A DNA stretch of 15,221 nt from JAXHUH01 sp034211175 (GTDB lineage: Bacteria > Actinomycetota > Acidimicrobiia > Acidimicrobiales > CAIXPF01): NCBI GenBank assembly GCA_034211175.1, contig JAXHUH010000072.1, positions 1-15,221 on the forward strand. The letters are read 5' to 3'. Below, one piece after another: positions 5,198 through 11,898 of this stretch. The position numbers were made by a program, and so were the translations under genes. Position 1 is the first letter of the stretch; each line of letters begins with the position of its first letter. The notes under the pieces are model-generated. The model was not told the origin of the DNA and ran no database searches. It saw only the letters and a program-made list of their open reading frames with translations.

Positions 5198-6741
5198 GCG
5201 ATGACCCCGTCCCCACGCAGGTGATCGACCGGTTGACGCGCCCCCGCCGGGCCGACACGACGCGCGCCGTCGCGGCCGGCCTGGCCCTCGTCGCCGCCGG
5301 TGGCGCGGCCCTCGCCGTCGCGCGTCGGCGCCGCGTGCCGGGCGCGCCCGTGCGGGGCGCCTCGGTGTCCACCCGGTACGGCCGTCTCGCCGCGTCGGGG
5401 GCCCGCAGCGGCGGCCGGTACGCGGCGCTGCGCGCCCGGCGCGTGTTCGCGTCGGCCGAGCGCCGCGGCGAGCTCGAGGCCGAGTTCCAGCTGCGCACGG
5501 CGGAGGAGGTGGTCGAGACCCTGGGCAACATGAAGGGCGCCCTGATGAAGCTCGGCCAGATGGCCAGCTACCTCGACCAGGGGATGCCCCCGCACCTCCG
5601 CGACGCCCTCGCCCAGCTCCAGGCGGACGCACCGCCGATGTCGGCCGAGCTGGCCGCCGGGGTGATCGAGGCGGAGCTCGGCCGACCGCCGGAGGTGCTG
5701 TTCGAGCGGTGGGACCCGGTGCCGATCGCCGCGGCGTCGATCGGGCAGGTCCACCGGGCGATCACGCGCGACCAGCGCGCCGTCGCGGTGAAGGTCCAGT
5801 ACCCGGGTGTCGATCGCGCCATCGCCGCCGACCTCGGCTCCGCGAGGGCCGTGTTCGGCGGTCTCGGGATGATGTTCGGCGGCCTCGAGCCCGGTCCCGT
5901 GGTCGAGGAGCTGCGGGCCCGGATCACCGAGGAGCTCGACTACCGCCTGGAGGCGGCCAACCAGCGCCTGTTCGGCCGCTTCTTCGCCGGCCACCCCACG
6001 ATCCACGTGCCCGCGGTCGTCGACGAGCTGTCGACGGCGCGGGTGCTCACCACCGAGCTGGCCGAGGGCGTGCGGCTCGAGGAGGCCGCCCGCTGGCCCC
6101 AGCACGAGCGCGACCTCGCGGCCGAGACGATCTACCGGTTCGCGTTCGGCAGCCTCTACCGCCTGCGCGCCTTCAACGGCGACCCCCACCCGGGCAACTA
6201 CCTGTTCCGGCCGGGCGGCCACGTGACCTTCCTCGACTTCGGCCTGGTCAAGCGGTTCACGCCCGACGAGCTCGCCGTCTACGGGGACATGATCTCGGCG
6301 ATGGTGCTCGACCACGACCCGACCCGGTTCCGGCGCATCATCGAGGGCGTCGGACTGCTCCGCGAGGGCGTCGAGGCGTCCGACGAGCACGTGGCCGACT
6401 ACTTCCGCCACTTCTACTCCTACGTCCTCACCGACGACGTGCGCGAGATCGACGAGGACTACTCGGCGGCCACCGTCCGCCAGATCTTCGACCCGACGGG
6501 CCCCCACGCGGCCGTGAAGCAGGCGGCCAACGTGCCGCCGTCGTTCGTCGTGATCCAGCGGATCAACCTCGGCCTCATCGCCGTGTTCGGCGCACTCCGC
6601 GCCCGGAACCCGTGGCGACACCTCGCCGAGGAGCTGTGGCCGTTCGTCGATGCGCCGCCCCGCACCGAGATGGGCCGGCGCATCGCCGAGGTCTGGAACC
6701 AGGACGAGGCGTGGTCGCGGGTCGCCGGCGACGACGCGTGA
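5194..6741 (+). CDS. ABC1/AarF/UbiB-family atypical kinase-like protein
   Basis: All landmarks of the UbiB/ADCK family are present (numbering from TTG 5194, 515 aa). They are the KxGQ motif K119-L-G-Q122, the Ala-rich loop AAASIGQVH (179-187), nucleotide-site K200 in VAVKVQYPG, the ExD motif E247-L-D249, the catalytic loop NGDPHPGN with D330 and N335, and D348-F-G. One hydrophobic segment lies near the N-terminus (AVAAGLALVAAGGAALAVA), so membrane association is likely. The family supports quinone or other isoprenoid-lipid biosynthesis through an ATPase-like activity; actinobacterial members are poorly characterised and the target here is unknown. I chose TTG because it overlaps the upstream stop (TTGA) and gives MSDDPVPTQVIDRL. 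GTG 5221 is the alternative, with no better ribosome-binding site. Confidence 0.93.
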   Translation: MSDDPVPTQVIDRLTRPRRADTTRAVAAGLALVAAGGAALAVARRRRVPGAPVRGASVSTRYGRLAASGARSGGRYAALRARRVFASAERRGELEAEFQLRTAEEVVETLGNMKGALMKLGQMASYLDQGMPPHLRDALAQLQADAPPMSAELAAGVIEAELGRPPEVLFERWDPVPIAAASIGQVHRAITRDQRAVAVKVQYPGVDRAIAADLGSARAVFGGLGMMFGGLEPGPVVEELRARITEELDYRLEAANQRLFGRFFAGHPTIHVPAVVDELSTARVLTTELAEGVRLEEAARWPQHERDLAAETIYRFAFGSLYRLRAFNGDPHPGNYLFRPGGHVTFLDFGLVKRFTPDELAVYGDMISAMVLDHDPTRFRRIIEGVGLLREGVEASDEHVADYFRHFYSYVLTDDVREIDEDYSAATVRQIFDPTGPHAAVKQAANVPPSFVVIQRINLGLIAVFGALRARNPWRHLAEELWPFVDAPPRTEMGRRIAEVWNQDEAWSRVAGDDA

Positions 6742-6788
6742 GCGCGCCCGCGCACCGACGGTCCTGAGGTCCGATCCCCGGTCAGGGC

Positions 6789-6794
6789 TAGCCT
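6789..6794 (+). promoter_or_regulatory. -10 element of the Ig-like repeat protein gene (leaderless)
   Basis: TAGCCT ends 6 nt before GTG 6801, so transcription should begin on the start codon. No Shine-Dalgarno sequence is visible between them, which agrees with a leaderless mRNA. Confidence 0.5.
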
Positions 6795-6800
6795 CGCGAC

Positions 6801-7850
6801 GTGAGCGACCGGGAGCTGTCCGAGGAGACGGACGACGCGGCCGCCGACGAGCTCGACGACGACGCCTACGACGACGGGTTCGAGGAGGGCTACGACGACG
6901 GCGAGGACGGCCGTCCCCGCGAGGTGAGCCCCGGCGCCCGTCGCGGCGTGCTCGCGGTGATCATCGCCGCCGCACTGGTCTCGGCGCTGTTCGGCTTCCG
7001 GGCGATCACCGCCGACGACGGCGGCGATCGCTCGACGAGCGTCGCCGACCAGGAGTTCGTGGACACGCTCCAGCCGACGCTGTCGCTCTACCCCCAGCGG
7101 GCCCGGGCCGGGACGCCGGTGCGGATGGTGGTCACCGGAACGGGATGTCGGGCGAACAGCAGCGCCGACCTGTCGGTCGTCGAGCTCGGGTCGCGGCGCA
7201 CGGTCGAGGACACGGGCCGGCTGCTCCTGCTGCGCCGGGTGTCGGTGTCGCCCGCCGGGGACTGGTCGGCCCGCCCGCTGATCCTGTCGGAGCAGCCGGC
7301 GGCGTACCAGGTGACGATCAGCTGCCCGCGCTTCGGCCTCGGCGGCCTCGACGCCGACGAGGAGCTCCAACCCGGGCCGGTCACCGTGAGCGACGTGCTC
7401 GTGCTGTCGGGCCCGGCCGAGATGCGCCGCCTCGCCGTGGTGCCGGAGGTCGCGCCGAGTGGCGCACCGGTGGACGTGCGGGTCCGGGGCGACGGGTGCG
7501 AGGGCGAGGACCCGGCCGTCACCGGCCAGCTCGTCGGGCGGGCGGACGGCGACATCGTGTCGACGTTCGCGTTCGCCGCGCCGGTCGGTGCCGACGGGAG
7601 CTGGAACGCGACGGTGCGCATCCCCGCGGCGCAGGCGTCCGGCACGTTCTTCGTCGATGCCGTGTGCACCAGCGGGTTGACCTACCCGAGCGAGTCGCTG
7701 TTCTTCGTCGAGCGGGGCGTGGTCGTCGTGCCGACGCCCGGTGGGCCCGACGGCGGGTCGGGCGGCGGTTCGAACGGGGGTTCCGGCTCCGGCGTGCCCG
7801 ATGCGACGCCGCCCGACGCCATCGACGGGACACCGACCTACACCGGCTGA
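6801..7850 (+). CDS. Membrane-anchored protein with two disulfide-bearing Ig-like repeats
   Basis: The 349-aa product has three parts. Residues 1-40 are extremely acidic with spaced aromatics (DDAYDDGFEEGYDDGEDG). Residues 49-69 form one transmembrane helix preceded by ARR, which places the acidic part in the cytoplasm. The exported part has two similar beta-rich domains, about 92-200 and 208-306. Each opens with a strand/Gly-x-Pro-Val pattern (RAGTPVRMVVTGTGC, PSGAPVDVRVRGDGC), contains a G-x-W strand and has a Cys pair (C116/C175 and C233/C289) probably forming one disulfide per domain. A Gly/Ser/Pro-rich tail follows with no sortase signal. I recognise no specific family; a role in adhesion or envelope assembly is inference. 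The start GTG 6801 is set by the -10 box 6 nt upstream. Confidence 0.85.
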   Translation: MSDRELSEETDDAAADELDDDAYDDGFEEGYDDGEDGRPREVSPGARRGVLAVIIAAALVSALFGFRAITADDGGDRSTSVADQEFVDTLQPTLSLYPQRARAGTPVRMVVTGTGCRANSSADLSVVELGSRRTVEDTGRLLLLRRVSVSPAGDWSARPLILSEQPAAYQVTISCPRFGLGGLDADEELQPGPVTVSDVLVLSGPAEMRRLAVVPEVAPSGAPVDVRVRGDGCEGEDPAVTGQLVGRADGDIVSTFAFAAPVGADGSWNATVRIPAAQASGTFFVDAVCTSGLTYPSESLFFVERGVVVVPTPGGPDGGSGGGSNGGSGSGVPDATPPDAIDGTPTYTG

Positions 7851-7878
7851 CGCCGCCCGCGGGGGGGAGGGACAGCCG
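7844..7878 (+). terminator. Possible hairpin terminator overlapping the Ig-like gene stop
   Basis: CGGCTG (7844-7849) and CAGCCG (7873-7878) pair around a 23-nt segment that itself holds CCGCCCGC facing a run of seven G (7861-7867). A compound GC-rich structure is expected. There is no U-tract. Confidence 0.35.
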
Positions 7879-7890
7879 CGACCGTCGTGC

Positions 7891-7896
7891 TAGCGT
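7891..7896 (+). promoter_or_regulatory. Possible -10 element of the Rpf-like gene
   Basis: TAGCGT, preceded by TGC (extended -10 context TGCTAGCGT), lies 58 nt before ATG 7955. The expected leader is about 50 nt. The ribosome-binding site before 7955 is weak (GGCGAG). Confidence 0.4.
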
Positions 7897-7954
7897 CGTT
7901 GTTCGCACGTCACGAGCGGATGGCCACCGGCTGTCCGCGGCGAGCCACCGACCC

Positions 7955-8854
7955 ATGCACGACGGACCTTCGCCTCGTCACCGCCGCCCCGCTCGGGTCC
8001 TCCTGGGCGTGATCGTGGGCGCAGCCGGTCTGCTCTTCGGATCCGCAGGCGCGGTGCCCCGCGCCCCGTCGGCGCCGACCGAGTCGGTCTCGGCCGCCGA
8101 GGCCCGTCTGGACGACGCGATCGGCGCCGAGGAGGCCGCCCGCCGCCGCCTGTCGGAGCTCGAGACCTCCTCGGCCGAGGTGCGCGCCGAGTACGAGACG
8201 CTCACCGCCCGCCAGACCGAGCTCGCGGCGACGGTCGAGGCCGTGCTCCGCGACGCCCGTCAGCTCGCGGTGGCCGCCTACGTGAACGGCGGGCGCTCCG
8301 AGGAGCTGCACAACGTCCTCTCGTCGCCGACGCCCTCGGAGGCGGCGTGGATCCGCGTCGTCGCGACCGGCGGGGTGGACCAGGCGGCCGACGCTGCCGA
8401 GGAGCTGGCCCGGCTCCAGGTGGAGGTCGACGAGCAGGTCGTGGAGCTGGCCGACGAGGCCGCCGCCGCGGTCGCCGCGGTCGAGGCGGCCCGGGTCGAC
8501 GTGGAGCGGGCGGCCGCGGCGGTCGGCGCGGCGCGTGTGGCGGTCGAGGAGGCCCGCGAGGCCGAGGCGGCGGCCGCCCGCGTGGTCGAGATCCGCGCCC
8601 GTCACGAGCCCCCGGTCGGCGGGGGGTGGGCCGAGCTGCGCCAGTGCGAGTCCGGCGGCAACTACCAGGCGGTGAGCCCCAACGGCCGCTACCGCGGTGC
8701 CTACCAGTTCGACCGCACGACCTGGCAGGCGATGGGCGGGACCGGCGACCCGGCCGCGGCGCCGCCCTACGAGCAGGATGCCCGGGCCCGGGCCCTGTAC
8801 GCGTTGCGGGGATCCGCGCCGTGGCCGCACTGCGGCCGCTTCCTCAACGGCTGA
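7955..8854 (+). CDS. Secreted coiled-coil protein with Rpf/transglycosylase-like catalytic domain
   Basis: The 299-aa protein starts with a signal peptide (basic HRRPAR, hydrophobic VLLGVIVGAAGLLF, likely cleavage after GSAGA, residue 33). A long Ala/Glu/Arg coiled coil covers about residues 47-210. The C-terminal 75 residues are a resuscitation-promoting-factor-type domain (PF06737-like): WAELRQCESGGNY with the catalytic Glu at residue 232, then GRYRGAYQFDRTTWQAMGG and a closing PWPHCGRF. Cys231 and Cys293 match the family's conserved disulfide pair. Such enzymes cleave peptidoglycan glycan strands during growth and reactivation. The coiled coil in front resembles that of PcsB/CwlO-type wall hydrolases, where it mediates regulation by membrane partners; that analogy is inference. 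It ends 25 bp from the convergent glutaredoxin gene. Confidence 0.9.
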   Translation: MHDGPSPRHRRPARVLLGVIVGAAGLLFGSAGAVPRAPSAPTESVSAAEARLDDAIGAEEAARRRLSELETSSAEVRAEYETLTARQTELAATVEAVLRDARQLAVAAYVNGGRSEELHNVLSSPTPSEAAWIRVVATGGVDQAADAAEELARLQVEVDEQVVELADEAAAAVAAVEAARVDVERAAAAVGAARVAVEEAREAEAAAARVVEIRARHEPPVGGGWAELRQCESGGNYQAVSPNGRYRGAYQFDRTTWQAMGGTGDPAAAPPYEQDARARALYALRGSAPWPHCGRFLNG

Positions 8855-8859
8855 GTGCG

Positions 8860-8878
8860 GCCCGGCGCACGCCCGGGT
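8860..8878. terminator. Convergent-gene hairpin
   Basis: CCCGG (8861-8865) and CCGGG (8873-8877) with a 7-nt loop fill the 25-bp gap between the convergent stop codons of the Rpf-like and glutaredoxin genes. It may serve both strands; there is no U-tract. Confidence 0.35.
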
Positions 8879-8879
8879 G

Positions 8880-9179
8880 TCAAACGCCCGCGTCGGCCGG
8901 CAGCAGGTGGGGCAGGTGCTGCCGCACGGCGTCGACCACCTGGCCGGGCCGGGGGTTGACCATCGACGTGTCGCCGACCCGCACGGTCGGCACGGTCTCG
9001 TTGCCGTCGGCCACGGAGCGCACGAACGCCGCCGCGTCCGGGTCCGACCAGATGTCGTGCTTCTCGAAGGGAAGGCCGAGCTTGGTCAGGTTGCGCTCGA
9101 GCGCGGCGCAGAAGCCGCACCCGGGCCGCCAGTAGAACTCGACCACGCCGTCGCCCGTGGTCGCCTCGGTCTCGCTCAT
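8880..9179 (-). CDS. Glutaredoxin/mycoredoxin-like protein
   Basis: The 99-aa product has the thioredoxin fold of the mycoredoxin group. There is a strand VVEFYWRPG, the redox motif C21-G-F-C24 at a helix start, the cis-proline loop ETVPTVRVGD (Pro64) and a C-terminal helix. Mycoredoxins use mycothiol to reduce mixed disulfides in actinobacteria, and CGFC is close to their CGYC; direct glutathione use is unlikely in this setting. It is cytoplasmic, with no signal peptide. The start ATG 9179 has AGGAG 6 nt upstream. The gene stands alone, convergent with the Rpf-like gene, and a 12-bp direct repeat (9224-9251) lies in its upstream region. Confidence 0.9.
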   Translation of the reverse strand: MSETEATTGDGVVEFYWRPGCGFCAALERNLTKLGLPFEKHDIWSDPDAAAFVRSVADGNETVPTVRVGDTSMVNPRPGQVVDAVRQHLPHLLPADAGV

Positions 9180-9223
9180 GCTCGCTCCTGTGGGGGTCGG
9201 ACGCCTGTGCCCAACACCGACGA

Positions 9224-9251
9224 GGGCGGTGCGCTTCCCGGGCGGTGCGCT
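9224..9251. repeat. 12-bp direct repeat upstream of the glutaredoxin gene
   Basis: GGGCGGTGCGCT occurs at 9224-9235 and again at 9240-9251, period 16 bp. It lies 44-72 bp upstream of ATG 9179 and after the stop of the Calx-beta gene, a position that would suit a regulator site. Chance in GC-rich DNA is a real alternative. Confidence 0.5.
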
Positions 9252-9269
9252 CGAAGGCGGTTCAGAGCT

Positions 9270-10667
9270 TCAGAGCCAGGGGAACAGGCTCTCGATCGCG
9301 TCCTCGATGATGTCGGCGGCCGACGGCGGCGGCTCGGGCGCCACGGTCGTGTCGACCACGGGATCGTCCGGCACCGGCGTGGGCTCGTCGTCGCCCGACG
9401 GCACGGTCGTGTCGGGGGCCGGCGCGGTCGGCTCGTCGGGGGTGACGGGCTCGTCGGGGGTGACCGGCTCGTCGGGGGTGGGGGGCTCCGGCTCGACGTC
9501 GACGATGGTGACCGAGACGGCCGTCTCGTCGCCGAGGTTGTAGTCGAGGCTCACGTCGACGACCGCCAGGCGGACCGTCTCCGGGTGCTCGTCGAGCCCG
9601 TCCTCCTTCGCCACCAGCTCGAAGCGCGCCGTGCCGTCGCCGCCTCGCTTCGCGCCGCGGACGTAGACCGGGTACGGGACCCCGACGAAGTCGGCGACCT
9701 CGATGGCGCTCGATGCCGGCTGGACCCACACCGTGACCTCGGTGTTGTCCTGGGGCGGCGGGTCGAGCTCGAGCCCGACGACGGTCCGTCCGCCCTCGGT
9801 GATCTGCTCGTCGGCCGCGGCCATCGTCACCCGGGGCGAGTCGCCGTCGCGCAGGACGACCTGGGCCCAGGCCCGTTCGGCGACGTTGTAGTCGAGCGAC
9901 ACGTCGTGCACGTCGACCCAGACGAGCTCGTCGTTCTCGGGCTCGTCGTCGTCGATCGAGGTGAGCGGGACCACCACCTCGCCGGTGCCGCCGTTGGCGG
10001 TGCCCGGCACGATCACCGTCTCCGACGGCAGGGTGTAGTCCTCGCCGAGGCGGGCCGACGAGCCCTCGTAGGCGCCGACGGCGATCTCGGTGTCGGCCTC
10101 CGGGGCCGGTGAGACCGAGACGGTGAGCAGGGCCTCGTCGCCCTCGTCCATCTCCTCGCGGTCGAGGGAGAGCGATGCCGTCGGTGCGTCGTCGTCGAGG
10201 AGGGTGACGGTCGAGCTCGCCGCCCGTCCGACGGTGTAGGTCTCGGACTCGACGATGGTGATCGTGAGCGTCTCGTGGTCCTCGATCTCGCGGTCGGCGT
10301 TGTTGCGCAGGGCCAGGTCGGCCGTGCCGTGCCCGCCGTTGGCCGAGCCGCGCAGGGTGATGTGCTCCGGGACCGGCTCGACGTCGTCGCCCAGGTCGGC
10401 GGTGGTCGACGATCCGACCGTGAGCAGGACGTCGAGGTCCTCCTCGGGAACGGGCCACGCGGCGATCGTGAACCGGGCGAGGCTCCCCTCGCCGACGCGG
10501 GTCGTCGACGTCGAGATCGAGACGGTGGGCGCCACGGTCGCCGAGGCGGGCAGGGCGCCGCCGAGGGAGGCGAGCAGGGCGATGAGCACGGTGACCGCCG
10601 CCCAGCGCCGGGCCGCGACGGGGCGGCGCGGGCGCGGGGACGACGAATGCTCGCGGCGGGGGTTCAC
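9270..10667 (-). CDS. Secreted protein with three Calx-beta-like repeats
   Basis: The start is GTG 10667, preceded by GGAGGAGCG, and gives 465 aa. Residues 1-43 are a signal peptide with a long basic n-region (REHSSSPRPRRPVAARR) and cleavage after LPASA. Three beta-rich repeats of about 115 residues follow (about 47-160, 163-278, 279-393). Each has the Calx-beta pattern: a V-x-E-G or DEG opening, a conserved V/I-x-x-G-x-A-N/K-x-G-x-G turn (GSANGGHGT, GTANGGTGE, GAKRGGDGT) and acidic D/E-rich ends (DDREIEDHE-like, DDDEPENDE, EDGLDEHPE) that bind Ca2+ in known family members. Repeats two and three both contain DVSLDYN. The tail (394-465) is rich in Pro/Asp/Thr and ends SLFPWL, with no sortase motif. 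It is probably an extracellular adhesion or matrix protein; partner unknown. Confidence 0.88.
   Translation of the reverse strand: MNPRREHSSSPRPRRPVAARRWAAVTVLIALLASLGGALPASATVAPTVSISTSTTRVGEGSLARFTIAAWPVPEEDLDVLLTVGSSTTADLGDDVEPVPEHITLRGSANGGHGTADLALRNNADREIEDHETLTITIVESETYTVGRAASSTVTLLDDDAPTASLSLDREEMDEGDEALLTVSVSPAPEADTEIAVGAYEGSSARLGEDYTLPSETVIVPGTANGGTGEVVVPLTSIDDDEPENDELVWVDVHDVSLDYNVAERAWAQVVLRDGDSPRVTMAAADEQITEGGRTVVGLELDPPPQDNTEVTVWVQPASSAIEVADFVGVPYPVYVRGAKRGGDGTARFELVAKEDGLDEHPETVRLAVVDVSLDYNLGDETAVSVTIVDVEPEPPTPDEPVTPDEPVTPDEPTAPAPDTTVPSGDDEPTPVPDDPVVDTTVAPEPPPSAADIIEDAIESLFPWL
9430..9480 (-). repeat. 18-bp tandem repeat coding for the Pro-rich tail
   Basis: GGCTCGTCGGGGGTGACS is repeated 2.8 times (9430-9447, 9448-9465, 9466-9480) and encodes three TPDEPV hexapeptides in the tail of the Calx-beta protein. 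The copies are almost identical, so copy number may vary between strains. Confidence 0.8.
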
Positions 10668-10873
10668 GATGCGCTCCTCCTCGGCCGGGTCCCGGCACGT
10701 GCGGACCGGGGCGGAGCGGTCGGCGCGGCGGGGCCCGTGCTGAGTCGATCTGGGCGGGATCCGTGACAACGTCGGTTCGGTGGGCCGCCGGCTCCAGTGA
10801 GATGACCACAAGAGGGCGGAGCATCGTCCTCCACCACCTCAGGATGCAGGACGCCTCGAAGTGCCAAACGGCG

Positions 10874-10879
10874 TTTCTA
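10874..10879 (-). promoter_or_regulatory. Possible extended -10 element for the Calx-beta gene
   Basis: Minus-strand TGC-TAGAAA combines an extended -10 TGn with a TAGAAA hexamer in the only AT-rich patch of the region. Transcription would start near 10867, about 200 nt before GTG 10667. Confidence 0.35.
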
Positions 10880-10905
10880 GCATGACGATCGCTCAGTATT
10901 TGCAC

Positions 10906-10938
10906 CGGCGGCGGTCGAACCCCAACGCACCGTCGCCG
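10906..10938 (-). terminator. Possible hairpin terminator after the PKD-like gene
   Basis: CGGCGGCGGT (10906-10915) and ACCGTCGCCG (10929-10938) pair over 10 positions with one mismatch and a 13-nt loop, 23 nt after the stop codon at 10962. The single mismatch is a G-U pair on the plus strand, and there is no U-tract. Confidence 0.4.
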
Positions 10939-10961
10939 TTTCGGGTGTCCGCGGGCCGGGT

Positions 10962-11813
10962 TCAGCGTTGGACGGCCTGCACCTCACGCACGACGACCGA
11001 GTCGAGCACCTGCAACGTGAGCGGGTCGAGGTCGTAGGGCCCGAGCCCGAGGAACGTGTACGAACCCCCGACCGACACGTCGAGCGTCAGCGGGTGGCCG
11101 TGGTCGGGCCCGTCGATGGTCGAGCGGCCGCGGTAGCGATGGATGGCGTCGGGCGCGTCGGGGTCGGCCGGCGGCGAGGCCTCGGTCGGCCCCGAGCCGT
11201 CGCCGAAGTCCCAGGTCATGGAGTCCGCCCGCATGGTGACCGCAACCTCGACGCCGAGGGCCACGACCGTCTCGGTCAGCGGCTGGCCGTCCCAGCCCTC
11301 GAGCGTGAACCACGTCTCGATCCCGACGATCGTGCCGCTCGCCGGCGACACCGAGATGCCCATGTCGGGCACGAGCACGTCCTCCACGGCGCGTCGCGCG
11401 GCGTCGGCAGCTGCGGCGTCGAAGTCCACGACGTCTGTCGGGGCGTAGTAGTGCCAGCCGTAGTCGCTGGTGAGGCCATTGTCCTCGCAGGACACGTACA
11501 CGAGGCGATGGTCCGGCCCCGGAGGTGCGGGCGGTGTCGAGTACCAGTCCGGCACCGTGCCCGACCCCGCCTGTGCAAGACGATCCCAGCACACCCGGGT
11601 GGTCGTACGGTTGCCGCCACTGACGCCCCGGATGTGCTCCGCCCCGCCCATGCGCCAGATCTCGACGTGATAGCGACCCTCACCCGCCCCGACGTCGGCG
11701 CCGTCGTCGGGCGCACCGCCGCCGGGCACCTCGTCCTCGGCGCCGGTGGGGCGGGCGCCGAGGAGGATCGAGAGCGTGCACACGACGACGAGGACGAGCA
11801 GACGGCGGGCCAT
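10962..11813 (-). CDS. Secreted protein with PKD-like domain, unknown function
   Basis: The 283-aa product begins with a clear signal peptide (MARRLLVLVVVCTLSILLGA, cleavage near PTGAE). A Gly/Asp/Ala-rich spacer follows, then a region with two Cys (RVCWDRL and VSCEDNG, about residues 75 and 109) that may form a disulfide, and aromatic-rich segments (DYGWHYYAP). Residues about 190-270 contain WDFGDGSGPTE followed by AIHRYRGR, the core of PKD/Ig-like folds (WDFGDG, then H.Y). Many actinobacterial genomes carry similar secreted proteins of unknown role; this layout suits an envelope or surface protein. The start ATG 11813 follows a TACGGT -10 box by 6 nt with no Shine-Dalgarno sequence, so it is probably leaderless and independent of the transporter gene upstream. 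Confidence 0.85.
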   Translation of the reverse strand: MARRLLVLVVVCTLSILLGARPTGAEDEVPGGGAPDDGADVGAGEGRYHVEIWRMGGAEHIRGVSGGNRTTTRVCWDRLAQAGSGTVPDWYSTPPAPPGPDHRLVYVSCEDNGLTSDYGWHYYAPTDVVDFDAAAADAARRAVEDVLVPDMGISVSPASGTIVGIETWFTLEGWDGQPLTETVVALGVEVAVTMRADSMTWDFGDGSGPTEASPPADPDAPDAIHRYRGRSTIDGPDHGHPLTLDVSVGGSYTFLGLGPYDLDPLTLQVLDSVVVREVQAVQR

Positions 11814-11819
11814 GGGGCG

Positions 11820-11825
11820 ACCGTA
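11820..11825 (-). promoter_or_regulatory. -10 element of the PKD-like protein gene (leaderless)
   Basis: TACGGT on the minus strand ends 6 nt before ATG 11813, the same spacing as at the gene at 6801. No ribosome-binding site is seen between the box and the start codon. Confidence 0.5.
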
Positions 11826-11872
11826 CGGAGCCGCCGGCTGATCGTGGACGGGCCGACGGTCCTGCCCACGGC

Positions 11873-11895
11873 GCGGGGCGGTGTGGCGACCCCGC
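11873..11895 (-). terminator. Possible hairpin terminator after the AI-2E-family transporter gene
   Basis: GCGGGG (11873-11878) and CCCCGC (11890-11895) form a 6-bp GC stem with an 11-nt loop, 3 nt after the stop codon at 11899. No U-tract follows. Confidence 0.4.
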
Positions 11896-11898
11896 AGA

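Larger units (their letters stand above)
10668..10961 (-). other. Long leader/intergenic region of the Calx-beta gene
   Basis: I see no gene in this segment. The far end holds a hairpin (10906-10938) after the PKD-like gene and an AT-richer patch with an extended -10 box. If that promoter is used, the Calx-beta mRNA has an untranslated leader of about 200 nt. I find no match to a riboswitch consensus I know. Confidence 0.4.

Noticed and set aside
4702..6621. Long minus-strand open frame of 639 codons opposite the UbiB-like gene
   Set aside because: The opposite strand encodes all UbiB-family motifs in order, while this frame is a His/Arg/Gly/Asp-rich shadow.
9270..10667. Sortase-anchored surface protein
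   Set aside because: There is no LPxTG-like motif, C-terminal hydrophobic helix or basic tail; the protein ends SLFPWL.
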